DNA of 51,584 bases, from assembly GCA_946404215.1 (NCBI GenBank), contig CAMJCT010000010.1, positions 1 through 51,584 of the forward strand, in the 5' to 3' direction. Below, piece after piece: positions 44,893 through 51,584 of this stretch. How positions within the stretch are numbered: the stretch's first letter is position 1; every line of letters starts with the position of its first letter. Source of the DNA: an uncultured Clostridium sp. (GTDB lineage Bacteria; Bacillota; Clostridia; TANB77; CAG-508). The notes below the pieces were generated by a model that ran no database searches, was not told where the DNA came from, and worked only from the letters and a program-made list of their open reading frames with translations. The position numbers and the translations under genes are program-made.

Positions 44893-46707
44893 TTGTTATC
44901 TAAAGTAAGTAATTCACAAGAAGAAAACATAATTGGGGCAGAAAAAGAACAAATACAATTAGCATGGACTGCTTTAACTGCTCACAGTATAGTAAGTAGA
45001 TCCACAATAACAGATCGTAGTTTTGAATCAGCCTTAACTAATAATGGAAACAATGTAACTGTAAGTTCTATTGAAGATAATACTTTTTTGGTTAACTTTG
45101 CAGATACCAATAATGCATACACTATAGATAAAAATGGAAATATCGTCTTTTTAGTAGATGGTGCACCTTTAATTCCAACAGATATTTACGTAACACTATA
45201 CAGTGACGGAACATTGGCTTTCTGCAATAATACAGATAAAATCAGTGGCAAAACAGTTTCAGTAGAATATGGAAATATAAAAAATCAAATATATACTAAC
45301 ACAATCTCTCTAAATGATAGAATTCCATCTACACCTTGGGCCAATAATGTTACCCAAATTCAAAAAGTCAATTTTGTTAATGAAATTATTCCAACTAGCA
45401 CATCAAATTGGTTTTGCCATTGCACAGCATTAACAACATTCGAAAATATGGAAAATCTTAACACAAGTAGAGTAACTAAAATGGACTATATGTTTAGTGA
45501 CTGTTTTTATTTAACTGAAATAGATCTTTCCAATTTCAATACTTCTAGCGTAACAGATATGACAGAAATGTTTTATCGCTGTTTGGCTCTAGAAGCTCTA
45601 GATTTAAGCAGTTTTAATGTTTCTAATGTAGTCTCTATGCAAGGAATGTTTTCAGCTGGAAATTCCGATACTTCACCATTAAAGACAATTAAAGGAATAG
45701 AAAATTTTGACACAAAAAATGTAGAAAATATGTACGCAATGTTTTGGAACTGTACAGAATTAACTACTCTTGATTTAAGCAGATGGAACACAGCAAAAGT
45801 AGAAACAATGGGTGCAATGTTTGGTGGAAATCAAAGAATGAGATTTAGCATATTAAATTTAAGTGGTTTCAATACAAGCAATGTAACAAATATGAGAATA
45901 ATGTTTAATTGTTGTTCAAGTCTTATTAAAGTATATGTTGGAAACGGTTGGAATACAAATAACGTAACTAATGATTCAAATATGTTTTATGACTGTAAAT
46001 CTTTAGTAGGAGAAATTGGAACTCTTTATAATTCTAGCAAAACAGATAGGTCTTATGCAAGAATAGATGCAAATAATCAACCCGGATATTTTTCAACTGT
46101 ACAACAAAACTTAGCAAGCAATAATACTGAACTAGAATATATAGAATCAACAGGTGCTCAGTATATAGATACAGGTGTTTATGCAACCATTACTACAAAA
46201 CTAGAAATTGAGACAATGATTACCGACTCTAGAACAGATGATATTTGGGCACAAATAACTGGTGCAGGAAGTTCTTATCATGCTTCATCTGCAATACAAG
46301 TAGCTTATAATCCTAAATATAATTATCTTGCAATAGACTATGGAACAAATGGAACAAATTTTGGCAATAATGCAAATTACATATCTATAAATACAAAATA
46401 TACAATTAAAATTCAAAATAATAATCATTACATAAACAATACGGTTGGAACAAATAATGGCTCATTTAGTGGAAGATCTAGTTATTCTCTATGGATTTTT
46501 GATGAAAATTATGCTGGAAATTCTGTGCAACGCGCTAAAGTAAGAATATATTCATATAAAATATATGAAGGTAACACTAAAATAAGAGATTTTGTTCCTG
46601 TACATAATTCTATTGCCAATTGCGCAGGATTATATGATAAAGTTCAAGGTGTTTTTTATCCAAATATTGGAACAACAGCATTCTCAGAAGGACCTGCAAA
46701 ACAATAA
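44893..46707 (+). CDS. BspA-type leucine-rich repeat surface protein with C-terminal lectin-like domain
   Basis: 604 residues here; the true gene starts at 44766 and would give about 646. After the pilin-like head comes a helical GAEKEQIQLAWTAL segment as in pseudopilins. A block of DUF285/BspA repeats follows (about residues 180-370 of this frame) with the pattern MxxMFxxCxxLxxLDLSxFNTSxVTNM. The C-terminal 200 residues start ELEYIESTGAQYIDTGV, contain RIYSYKIYEG and RDFVPVHN, and end GLYDKVQGVFY. I recall this concanavalin-like module from many gut Firmicute surface proteins. Such proteins are displayed on the cell and thought to bind host or microbial ligands. The codon pattern resembles the neighbours. 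Confidence 0.85.
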   Translation: MLSKVSNSQEENIIGAEKEQIQLAWTALTAHSIVSRSTITDRSFESALTNNGNNVTVSSIEDNTFLVNFADTNNAYTIDKNGNIVFLVDGAPLIPTDIYVTLYSDGTLAFCNNTDKISGKTVSVEYGNIKNQIYTNTISLNDRIPSTPWANNVTQIQKVNFVNEIIPTSTSNWFCHCTALTTFENMENLNTSRVTKMDYMFSDCFYLTEIDLSNFNTSSVTDMTEMFYRCLALEALDLSSFNVSNVVSMQGMFSAGNSDTSPLKTIKGIENFDTKNVENMYAMFWNCTELTTLDLSRWNTAKVETMGAMFGGNQRMRFSILNLSGFNTSNVTNMRIMFNCCSSLIKVYVGNGWNTNNVTNDSNMFYDCKSLVGEIGTLYNSSKTDRSYARIDANNQPGYFSTVQQNLASNNTELEYIESTGAQYIDTGVYATITTKLEIETMITDSRTDDIWAQITGAGSSYHASSAIQVAYNPKYNYLAIDYGTNGTNFGNNANYISINTKYTIKIQNNNHYINNTVGTNNGSFSGRSSYSLWIFDENYAGNSVQRAKVRIYSYKIYEGNTKIRDFVPVHNSIANCAGLYDKVQGVFYPNIGTTAFSEGPAKQ

Positions 46708-46709
46708 TA

Positions 46710-47114
46710 GAAACTACAAAACCCTTTAATGAAATATTATATTTAAAAAAAGATAAAAAATATAAACGTAAAAATATAATACCAAAAATTGATAAAATTC
46801 AATTAGATTCAACAGAATTTGAAAACTATTTTGATATATATTCTACGAACAGATTAGTAACAATGCAATTATTAACATCAGATATAATGGAATTCCTTAT
46901 TAATTTTCAAGATTCTACTGGTATAGATTTTGAACTAACATTGAAAAATAATAAGATTTATATAAGATTTTTTTCTGGAAATATTTTTCAAATGCCAAAT
47001 TTAGCAGAATCATTTTTAGATAAAGCTAAATTTAAAAAATACTATGAAATTTTAAACTTTACACTCGAATTTACATATAAAATAACAAACTTATTAAATA
47101 ACACCGAATACTAA
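46710..47114 (+). pseudogene. C-terminal fragment of a DUF3137-like protein
   Basis: The open frame continues upstream of the first ATG (46863) without any start codon: ETTKPFNEILYLKKDKKYKR, then KIDKIQLDSTEFENYFDIYS, RLVTMQLLTSDIMEFLI, NNKIYIRFFSGNIF and KKYYEILNFTLEFTYKI. This resembles the end of DUF3137 proteins (LE..EFEK.FDVYS.....LTP..ME.L). The large N-terminal part is missing; the preceding surface-protein gene ends 2 bp before it. Recognition is from memory of the family pattern. Full DUF3137 genes are often partners of lemA. Confidence 0.6.
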
Positions 47115-47145
47115 ATGCCATACAAGCTATTAATTAAATTATAGT

Positions 47146-47181
47146 AATCTGCTCCATAATTATTAACTTATGGAGCAGATT
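47146..47181. other. Perfect 14-bp hairpin without T-run
   Basis: AATCTGCTCCATAA and TTATGGAGCAGATT pair perfectly around an 8-nt loop. No T-run follows on either strand, so it is a weak terminator at best, or a remnant of repeat DNA. Confidence 0.55.
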
Positions 47182-47187
47182 AGTTAA

Positions 47188-47328
47188 AATAATATTGAGA
47201 AAAATACAAATCAAATAGGATATGATTTATATAAAGAAATAATTTCAAATTATAGAAAACAAGTAAATACATTGGATACACAAAAGATAGAAGAATATTT
47301 AATAAAATATAATATTAAGAAAAAATAA
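47188..47328 (+). pseudogene. Start-less protein remnant upstream of folC
   Basis: An open stretch without ATG, GTG or TTG at its beginning encodes about 46 residues (IGYDLYKEIISNYRKQVNTL, IEEYLIKYNIKKK) with normal codon use, ending 20 bp before folC. It looks like the tail of a lost gene. I do not recognise the family. Together with the DUF3137 tail it suggests deletion scars. Confidence 0.35.
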
Positions 47329-47348
47329 AGATAAAACGAGGAAATTAA

Positions 47349-48623
47349 ATGAATATAGATAATTATTTATCAAATTTTTTCAAAGGCACTAAAAACCCAA
47401 GTTTAAAAGCAATGAAATTTTTAATGGACGAATTTAACCATCCAGAAGAAAAGCTAAAAGCAATACATATTGCAGGTACAAATGGAAAAGGTAGTGTGAC
47501 TGAAATGATAACTAATGTATTAATAAATGAAGGGTACACAGTCGGAAAATTTATCAGTCCGCATCTAATACACTATAATGAAAGAATAAGTGTAAATAAC
47601 AATAACATTAGTAATATTGAAATGGAAAATTTAATTAATGAAATCAATCCTGCAATAGAAAAATATAATTCTACAAGTGATGTACCTATTACTTTATTTG
47701 AATTAGAAACAACAATGGCTTTTTTATATTTTGAACAAAAAAAATGTGATTTTGTTGTGTTAGAAACTGGCTTAGGAGGATTATATGATTGTACTAATAT
47801 TATAAATCATCCTCTTGTAAGCATTATTACATCAATTGGATATGATCATATGCATATACTCGGAAACACATTACCAGAAATAGCATATCAAAAAGCAGGA
47901 ATTATAAAACAAAATTCCCTTACAGTAATATTTGAAGGACAATCAAAGATTAATAATGTATTTATTTGTGAATGTGAAAGAAAAGATAATGTTCTACACA
48001 TTGTAAAAAAATCAGATATTTCAAATTATTCATTTGATAATAATTATCAATATTTTGATTATAAAAACTTTAAAGCAATAACAGTAAATCTTAAGGGAAA
48101 AGTTCAAGTACAAAATGCATGTTTATGTATAGAAACATTCGATATTCTAAATAAATTAGGATATCATATTAGCACAAATAGCATTCAAAATGGTCTAAAA
48201 ACAGTTATTCATAAGGGAAGAATGGAGCAAATCAATGATAAGCCTATAATAATTTTTGATGGAGCACACAATGAGCCAGCAATAAAAAATCTTCAAGATA
48301 TGGTAAAAATGTATTATGCAAAAATGAAAAGAGTTTATATCATTTCAATATTAAAAAGAAAAGATTATAATAAAATGCTAAAACTAGTTGCTGAAGACAA
48401 AGCGGCTATATTTATTTTAACTTCAGGAAATAATCCAAAATTATTTGCCTCAAGTGATGAATTATATGAATGCATGAAACAATATGCCGATATTGATAGA
48501 ATATATAAAAAGAGTTTAAATGAAGCAATAGAGGATGCCCTACTAAATAGTAATATCGATTTAGTTCACTTTGTAATTGGAAGTTTTTATACATATCATA
48601 CTGTTGTTGATATTATTAATTAA
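47349..48623 (+). CDS. folC: Folylpolyglutamate/dihydrofolate synthase
   Basis: 424 residues, normal FolC length. Motifs present: the P-loop HIAGTNGKGSVTEMI (about 40-54), FISPHLIHYNERI, FELETTMAFLYF, VLETGLGGLYDCTNII, SIGYDHMHILGNTLPEIAYQKAGII and, in the C-terminal Mur-ligase-like domain, IIFDGAHNEPAIKNL. It adds glutamate to folates using ATP, in the cytoplasm. The ribosome site is weak (ACGAGGAAATTAA). It is the last chromosomal gene before the integrated element. Confidence 0.93.
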   Translation: MNIDNYLSNFFKGTKNPSLKAMKFLMDEFNHPEEKLKAIHIAGTNGKGSVTEMITNVLINEGYTVGKFISPHLIHYNERISVNNNNISNIEMENLINEINPAIEKYNSTSDVPITLFELETTMAFLYFEQKKCDFVVLETGLGGLYDCTNIINHPLVSIITSIGYDHMHILGNTLPEIAYQKAGIIKQNSLTVIFEGQSKINNVFICECERKDNVLHIVKKSDISNYSFDNNYQYFDYKNFKAITVNLKGKVQVQNACLCIETFDILNKLGYHISTNSIQNGLKTVIHKGRMEQINDKPIIIFDGAHNEPAIKNLQDMVKMYYAKMKRVYIISILKRKDYNKMLKLVAEDKAAIFILTSGNNPKLFASSDELYECMKQYADIDRIYKKSLNEAIEDALLNSNIDLVHFVIGSFYTYHTVVDIIN

Positions 48624-48660
48624 ATCCGTCACTTTTTCGTCACCTTTTTAGAAAAATAAA

Positions 48661-48690
48661 AAATAGCAAGTTGTAAATCACTTGCTATTT
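48661..48690 (-). terminator. Terminator of the original tRNA gene, now separated from it
   Basis: Minus-strand stem AAATAGCAAGT/ACTTGCTATTT (11 bp, 8-nt loop) followed by TTTTTTATTTTTC. It lies 23 bp after the tRNA 3'-end fragment on the same strand, as expected for the terminator of that tRNA. It can also end folC transcripts, though with a poorer T-run. Confidence 0.75.
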
Positions 48691-48712
48691 CTACATTTTG
48701 CCCTTTTAAATA

Positions 48713-48727
48713 TGGTCGAGGCGACTT
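48713..48727 (-). other. attL core: 3' end of a tRNA gene
   Basis: On the minus strand AAGTCGCCTCGACCA reads as a tRNA 3' end: an acceptor-stem strand CGCCTCG, discriminator A and encoded CCA. The rest of the tRNA is absent; the sequence upstream does not form a T-arm. The implied 5' strand CGAGGCG begins with C, which points to tRNA-Pro. Such fragments mark the end of elements inserted by tyrosine integrases. Confidence 0.7.
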
Positions 48728-48840
48728 GTAGATATTTGCTATAAGCCACTTATATCAACTGCTTTGAAATTGTTGAATGTACTTTGAATGCAAAGAAAAA
48801 AATATATGTAAAATTTATAAGTATTTTTATAACAAATGTA

Positions 48841-48869
48841 TTGAAAATGTGTATAAAATGTGATACAAT
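48841..48869 (+). promoter_or_regulatory. Promoter of the antitoxin gene
   Basis: TTGAAA (48841-48846), 17-bp spacer, TACAAT (48864-48869). The spacer and -10 carry TGTAT/ATACA half-sites that could bind the antitoxin for autoregulation. Confidence 0.65.
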
Positions 48870-48900
48870 ACATATAATAGAGTAATAGGAGGTGTTTAAA

Positions 48901-49170
48901 ATGGCTAAAACAGATACTTTACACATTAGAGTTGAACCAAGTGTAAAACAAAAAGCCGAAGAAACATTAAATGATTTAGGATTATCAATTACAGACGCTA
49001 TTAATGTATTTTTGAATCAAGTAATATTAAATGATGGTATTCCTTTTGAAATAAGAAAACCTAAATATAATAAAGAAACTATCCAAGCAATAGAGGATAC
49101 TAAAAACGGAAAAAATTTAAGTAAAACTTTTGATAGTGTAGATGAAATGTTTGAGGAGTTGGATAAATAG
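48901..49170 (+). CDS. RelB/DinJ family antitoxin
   Basis: 89 residues from ATG 48901 (AGGAGGTG 6 nt upstream; the earlier in-frame ATG at 48892 lies at the ribosome site). The N-terminal ribbon-helix-helix DTLHIRVEPSVKQKAEETL and LGLSITDAINVFLNQV is the classic RelB/DinJ DNA-binding domain. The C-terminal NGKNLSKTFDSVDEMFEEL is the toxin-wrapping tail. The stop codon overlaps the GTG of a YafQ-type toxin that has been destroyed by deletion, so this is an antitoxin without a working local toxin. Confidence 0.92.
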   Translation: MAKTDTLHIRVEPSVKQKAEETLNDLGLSITDAINVFLNQVILNDGIPFEIRKPKYNKETIQAIEDTKNGKNLSKTFDSVDEMFEELDK

Positions 49171-49264
49171 TGCTAAAAGTAAGGTATTGTTAATTTATCT
49201 TATAGAAGATGATAAAATAACATTAACAGTGTCAAGAACGGGCTCTCATTCGGATTTGTTTTAA
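49170..49264 (+). pseudogene. YafQ-type toxin relic with internal deletion
   Basis: The GTG at 49170 overlaps the antitoxin stop, the normal arrangement for this system, and encodes LKVRY before a stop. Shifted by one frame the following bases encode LLIYLIEDDK then TVSRTGSHSDLF-stop, the highly conserved C-terminus of YafQ toxins. About 60 internal codons, including most of the RNase fold, are missing. The toxin cannot be functional. Confidence 0.85.
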
Positions 49265-49300
49265 AAAGTTTAACAAAAATACTAGACAAAAAAGTCTACC

Positions 49301-49328
49301 TTGCATTTGCAATTTTAAGTAGTATAAT
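49301..49328 (+). promoter_or_regulatory. Promoter for the excisionase-integrase genes
   Basis: TTGCAT (49301-49306), 16-bp spacer, perfect TATAAT (49323-49328). A TAGAC/GTCTA inverted repeat lies just upstream (49283-49298). An intrinsic terminator begins only 20 bp downstream of the -10. Confidence 0.65.
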
Positions 49329-49348
49329 GTATACAATGAATTCATTAG

Positions 49349-49377
49349 GAACACGAAAATCTCGTGTTCTTTTTTTA
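49349..49377 (+). terminator. Intrinsic terminator in the leader of the excisionase gene
   Basis: Stem GAACACGA/TCGTGTTC (8 bp, 5-nt loop) followed by eight T. It lies between the promoter and the AGGAGG site of the next gene, so it may work as an attenuator. Confidence 0.8.
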
Positions 49378-49398
49378 TTACTTAAAAAGGAGGTATTT

Positions 49399-49650
49399 AT
49401 GGAAAACTTATTGAAACAAGAATTTATAAAGAATGCAGTTGCAAAGTTAGATGAACCATGGAAAAATCTAACTGTAAAAGATGTTGCAAAAGACTTGAAA
49501 ATGGGAGAAAATCTTGCAAATGAATTATTTAAAAGAAAAGATTTTCCATCTGTTAATATAGGTAAAACAAAAACAATATCTAAAATTGCTTATGAGTTGT
49601 GGAAATTAGAGAAAAGAGAACCTGAATATCGAAAGAAAAGAGGTTACTGA
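49399..49650 (+). CDS. Excisionase-like small DNA-binding protein
   Basis: 83 residues from ATG 49399 (AAAGGAGG 7 nt upstream); a longer reading would run through the leader terminator and is rejected. The sequence LTVKDVAKDLKMGENLANEL, FKRKDFPSVNIGKTKTIS and KIAYELWKLEKREPEYR follows the winged-helix pattern of MerR-like excisionases (helix-turn-helix, then a F.S..IG..W-type wing). Such proteins bend att DNA and direct integrase to excision. The TGA overlaps the next ATG by one base, so the genes are coupled. Confidence 0.7.
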   Translation: MENLLKQEFIKNAVAKLDEPWKNLTVKDVAKDLKMGENLANELFKRKDFPSVNIGKTKTISKIAYELWKLEKREPEYRKKRGY

Positions 49651-49955
49651 TGAATAATAATTGTAAGGAAATAAGAGTTTTAACTGAAATATTACAATTT
49701 AAAGATTTAACTATAACTGAAAAAATAATATTATCACAAATAGATGCGCTTGACCAAAAAGAAGGATGCTTTGCAAGTAATAAATACTTTGCAGAGCTTT
49801 TTTTATTATCTAAAACACAAATATCAAAAATAATATCAGACTTAAAGAAAAAAGGTTGGATATCTGTAAGATATGTAAATAAAGAAAACACAAAAGCAGT
49901 GGATAAAAGAATTATAAAAATAAATCGACCACCCTATCCAACTAGAGTTAAATAG
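49650..49955 (+). CDS. Winged-helix replication/regulatory protein, cut by an amber codon
   Basis: 101 residues up to TAG at 49953. LTITEKIILSQIDAL, GCFASNKYFAELFLLSKTQI and SKIISDLKKKGWISVRYV form the helix-turn-helix typical of phage/ICE replisome-organiser N-termini. The same frame stays open after the TAG for 47 more codons to 50099 (IKPQFKDNNKYINNKNSY, YSDIDWSKFYANF), ending 13 bp before the integrase. This continuation looks like the usual charged tail of such proteins, so the TAG is probably a nonsense mutation. Alternatively it could be a natural shortened form. Confidence 0.7.
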   Translation: MNNNCKEIRVLTEILQFKDLTITEKIILSQIDALDQKEGCFASNKYFAELFLLSKTQISKIISDLKKKGWISVRYVNKENTKAVDKRIIKINRPPYPTRVK

Positions 49956-50112
49956 GGTATTAAACCAGAAGACAATACCCCTATTAAACCACAGTTTAAA
50001 GATAATAATAAATATATAAATAATAAGAATAGTTATATGAATTACGAGCATAGAGATTATTCAGATATAGATTGGTCAAAATTTTATGCTAATTTTTAAA
50101 GGAGGAATGCAT

Positions 50113-51414
50113 ATGGCAAAAAGAAATAGAGGTGAAGGAACTATTTATTATTCAGAAGCAAGAAAACAATGGATAGGTCAATTTACTAAAACAATTGAGG
50201 GAGAAAAGATTAGAAAAAGCGTATATGGTGCTACTAAAAATGAAGTATCTGAAAAGCTACTAGATTTAAGAATTGAAATGAAAGATGCAGATTTTATTAA
50301 AGAAAAAGGAATGCCTTTAATTCAAATAATGGAATTAATAAGAGATAAAAAATATAATTCTAATAAAATAAAAGATGGACAATATAGTAGAATAACTAAA
50401 ACTATTGAAAAAATACATGATAGCAAAATTGGAAAAATGAATGTTAAAGATATAACAGCTGATAATATTCAATATTTTCTAAATGATAATAAAGAATATA
50501 GTAATTCTACAATAAAAAAATTATATGAACAGTTTAATCAAGCATTTGAATATGCTATAAGAAATAAATACATAAAAGATAATCCAATGCATGATGTAAT
50601 AAAGCCTAAAAGTATTAAACAAGATAAAGAGGTTAGAGCTTTAACTATAGATGAACAAAAAGAATTAAGTGATTATTTATTTAAATCTTCTATTAAAGAT
50701 GAAAAATATAAAAATGTATTTTTAATTCAAATGTATATGGGCTTAAGAATTGGAGAGACATTAACTTTAACAAAAAATGATATTGATTTACCACAAAAAT
50801 TATTATTCGTAAATAGGACAACAACTATTGGTAAAAATGGAGAAACAATTATTGGAGATTCAACAAAAACTTATGCAGGTAAAAGGAGTATTCCAATACC
50901 TGATTTTATGATATCGATATTTAAAGAGCAAATTGAGATTTCTAAAAATAATAAAGAAAATTTTTTATTCTTAAATGATGATAAATTAATTACTAATTCT
51001 GCATGTAACAGTAGATTAAAAAGAATTCTACTTGATAAACTAGGATGGGAAAATACCGGAATTTCTACTCATAGTTTAAGACATACTTTTGCAACAAGGT
51101 GTATTGAATCTGGAGTAAATGCTGTTGTATTACAAAGATTATTAGGTCACACTGATATAAGTATTACATTAAATACTTATACCAGTGTTTTTAATTTGTT
51201 TAAAGATAATGAATTAGAAAAGGTAATAGAACTTTATAAAAATAATTCTCTAGTAACAAAAAAAGAGGATTACATCAAAATTTCTCCAAAGGAGATTTTG
51301 GAATCAACTGAAAAAAGCACATCGACATTGATACAAGCAGAATCCATAGAAAAATTCCAAAATGGAACAGAAGATATTTATATTGATGAAGAATACGATG
51401 AAATGGAATTTTAA
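50113..51414 (+). CDS. Tyrosine recombinase / site-specific integrase
   Basis: 433 residues from ATG 50113 (AAAGGAGG 7 nt upstream; the ATG at 50107 is too close). An N-terminal arm-type domain (RGEGTIYYSEARKQWIGQF) is followed by a SAM-like core-binding domain (about 60-170) and the catalytic domain. The active residues are visible: Arg in MGLRIGETL, HSLRHTFATR (H-x-x-R), LLGHTDISIT (His) and the nucleophile Tyr in LNTYTSVF. A tail of about 60 extra residues follows the Tyr. It should insert the element at the tRNA 3' end seen at 48713. Confidence 0.93.
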   Translation: MAKRNRGEGTIYYSEARKQWIGQFTKTIEGEKIRKSVYGATKNEVSEKLLDLRIEMKDADFIKEKGMPLIQIMELIRDKKYNSNKIKDGQYSRITKTIEKIHDSKIGKMNVKDITADNIQYFLNDNKEYSNSTIKKLYEQFNQAFEYAIRNKYIKDNPMHDVIKPKSIKQDKEVRALTIDEQKELSDYLFKSSIKDEKYKNVFLIQMYMGLRIGETLTLTKNDIDLPQKLLFVNRTTTIGKNGETIIGDSTKTYAGKRSIPIPDFMISIFKEQIEISKNNKENFLFLNDDKLITNSACNSRLKRILLDKLGWENTGISTHSLRHTFATRCIESGVNAVVLQRLLGHTDISITLNTYTSVFNLFKDNELEKVIELYKNNSLVTKKEDYIKISPKEILESTEKSTSTLIQAESIEKFQNGTEDIYIDEEYDEMEF

Positions 51415-51433
51415 TTGTATAGCAAGATTCCCA

Positions 51434-51447
51434 CTTGTACGGACAAG
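51434..51447. repeat. Small inverted repeat after the integrase
   Basis: CTTGT-ACGG-ACAAG, 20 bp after the integrase stop. It may be an integrase arm or core site, or simply a hairpin. Confidence 0.35.
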
Positions 51448-51472
51448 TCCTTGATCTAGTGTAAACACATAA

Positions 51473-51516
51473 AAAATTAGAGCAGAAAATTGATTCTGTT
51501 CTAATTTTGTTTTTTA
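51473..51516 (+). terminator. Terminator of the integrase gene
   Basis: AAAATTAGAGCAGAA/TTCTGTTCTAATTTT, 15-bp stem with one G-T pair and a 6-nt loop, followed by GTTTTTTATTTT. Confidence 0.87.
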
Positions 51517-51520
51517 TTTT

Positions 51521-51546
51521 GTGCACAATACCAAAATATTGTACAC
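51521..51546. repeat. Inverted repeat right of the integrase terminator
   Basis: GTGCACAATA and TATTGTACAC pair with one mismatch around a 6-nt centre. This is an operator-like palindrome, possibly controlling the next gene beyond the window. Confidence 0.45.
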
Positions 51547-51584
51547 ATCTTATTATTTATTTTTTGTTCCTAATAATAACTTGT

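Larger units (their letters stand above)
48713..51584. mobile_element. Integrative element, left end and integrase module (right end outside window)
   Basis: The element begins at the tRNA 3'-end att core and contains a RelB/DinJ antitoxin with toxin relic, an excisionase-like gene, an HTH gene and a tyrosine integrase, all on the plus strand. No second copy of the att core or intact tRNA occurs in the window, so the right end is further on. Confidence 0.7.

Noticed and set aside
45573..45791. Minus-strand frame of 72 codons inside the BspA-type gene
   Set aside because: It is a shadow of the repeat region; no ribosome site and the plus-strand repeats are clear.
48630..48650. GTCAC direct repeats after folC as a second att site
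   Set aside because: The GTCAC(C)TTTTT pair is short, lies outside the tRNA-derived boundary and has no copy near the integrase.
48713..48790. Complete tRNA gene at the att site
   Set aside because: Only the acceptor 3' strand with CCA is present; no T-arm, anticodon arm or D-arm can be folded upstream on the minus strand.
49327..49398. Longer N-terminus for the excisionase-like protein
   Set aside because: The frame crosses an intrinsic terminator and starts next to the -10 box; the ATG at 49399 has AAAGGAGG.

Overview
The window looks like a chromosomal stretch of an uncultured, spore-forming, low-GC Clostridia-type Firmicute, probably gut-associated. The base composition is very AT-rich, ribosome binding sites are strong AGGAGG types, and GTG and TTG starts are common. 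The gene set includes spoIIE, CotF-like spore coat proteins, mecA, a 3D/G5 cell-wall protein, the mreBCD/PBP2/minC block and giant DUF11/SdrD/Cna-B surface proteins. No rRNA, intact tRNA or CRISPR array was found.

Layout. 1-1920 (minus): a secreted right-handed repeat protein, 640 codons visible, running off the left edge. 2115-5232 (minus): AI-2E family permease, exonuclease III enclosed by two inverted copies of a palindromic repeat, and a G5/3D-domain protein. 5492-6055 (plus): lemA. 6159-10140 (minus): one unit of WG-repeat protein, unknown membrane-tailed protein, acpS and tatD. 10320-12761 (minus): spoIIE. 13017-32322 (minus): about 19 kb of surface proteins arranged as two tandem cassettes, each encoding a DUF11/SdrD-type protein (A) followed by a thioester/Cna-B-type protein (B). 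Each cassette has its own promoter and terminator. The B gene of the downstream cassette carries a one-base frameshift.

32600-33395 (plus): two coupled small proteins of unknown role. 33417-39477 (minus): radC-mreB-mreC-mreD-PBP2-minC, the cell-shape and division-site operon, with radC frameshifted and no minD after minC. 39705 (plus): mecA-like. 40401-42256 (minus): M23 peptidase and two small spore-coat proteins. 42379-44610 (minus): pcrA/uvrD. 44766-46707 (plus): a pilin-signal/BspA-LRR/lectin-like surface protein broken by one extra base, followed by gene debris (DUF3137 tail) and folC.

48713 to the right edge: an integrative element inserted in the 3' end of a tRNA, probably tRNA-Pro, read on the minus strand. 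The 15-nt att core sits at the left end, next to the old tRNA terminator. Inside are an intact RelB/DinJ antitoxin with an internally deleted YafQ toxin, an excisionase-like protein, an HTH protein cut by an amber codon and a tyrosine integrase. The intact tRNA should lie to the right of the window.

The most interesting content is the duplicated A-B cassette. The B proteins carry the Cys and Gln-x-Ala-Ile-Trp signature of internal-thioester (TQXA) adhesins, which attach covalently to their targets. They are co-transcribed with giant DUF11 proteins and end in sortase-like (TPxTG) tails. Spo0A-box-like heptamers lie upstream of both cassettes and of spoIIE, which raises the possibility that this surface system is tied to the sporulation decision.
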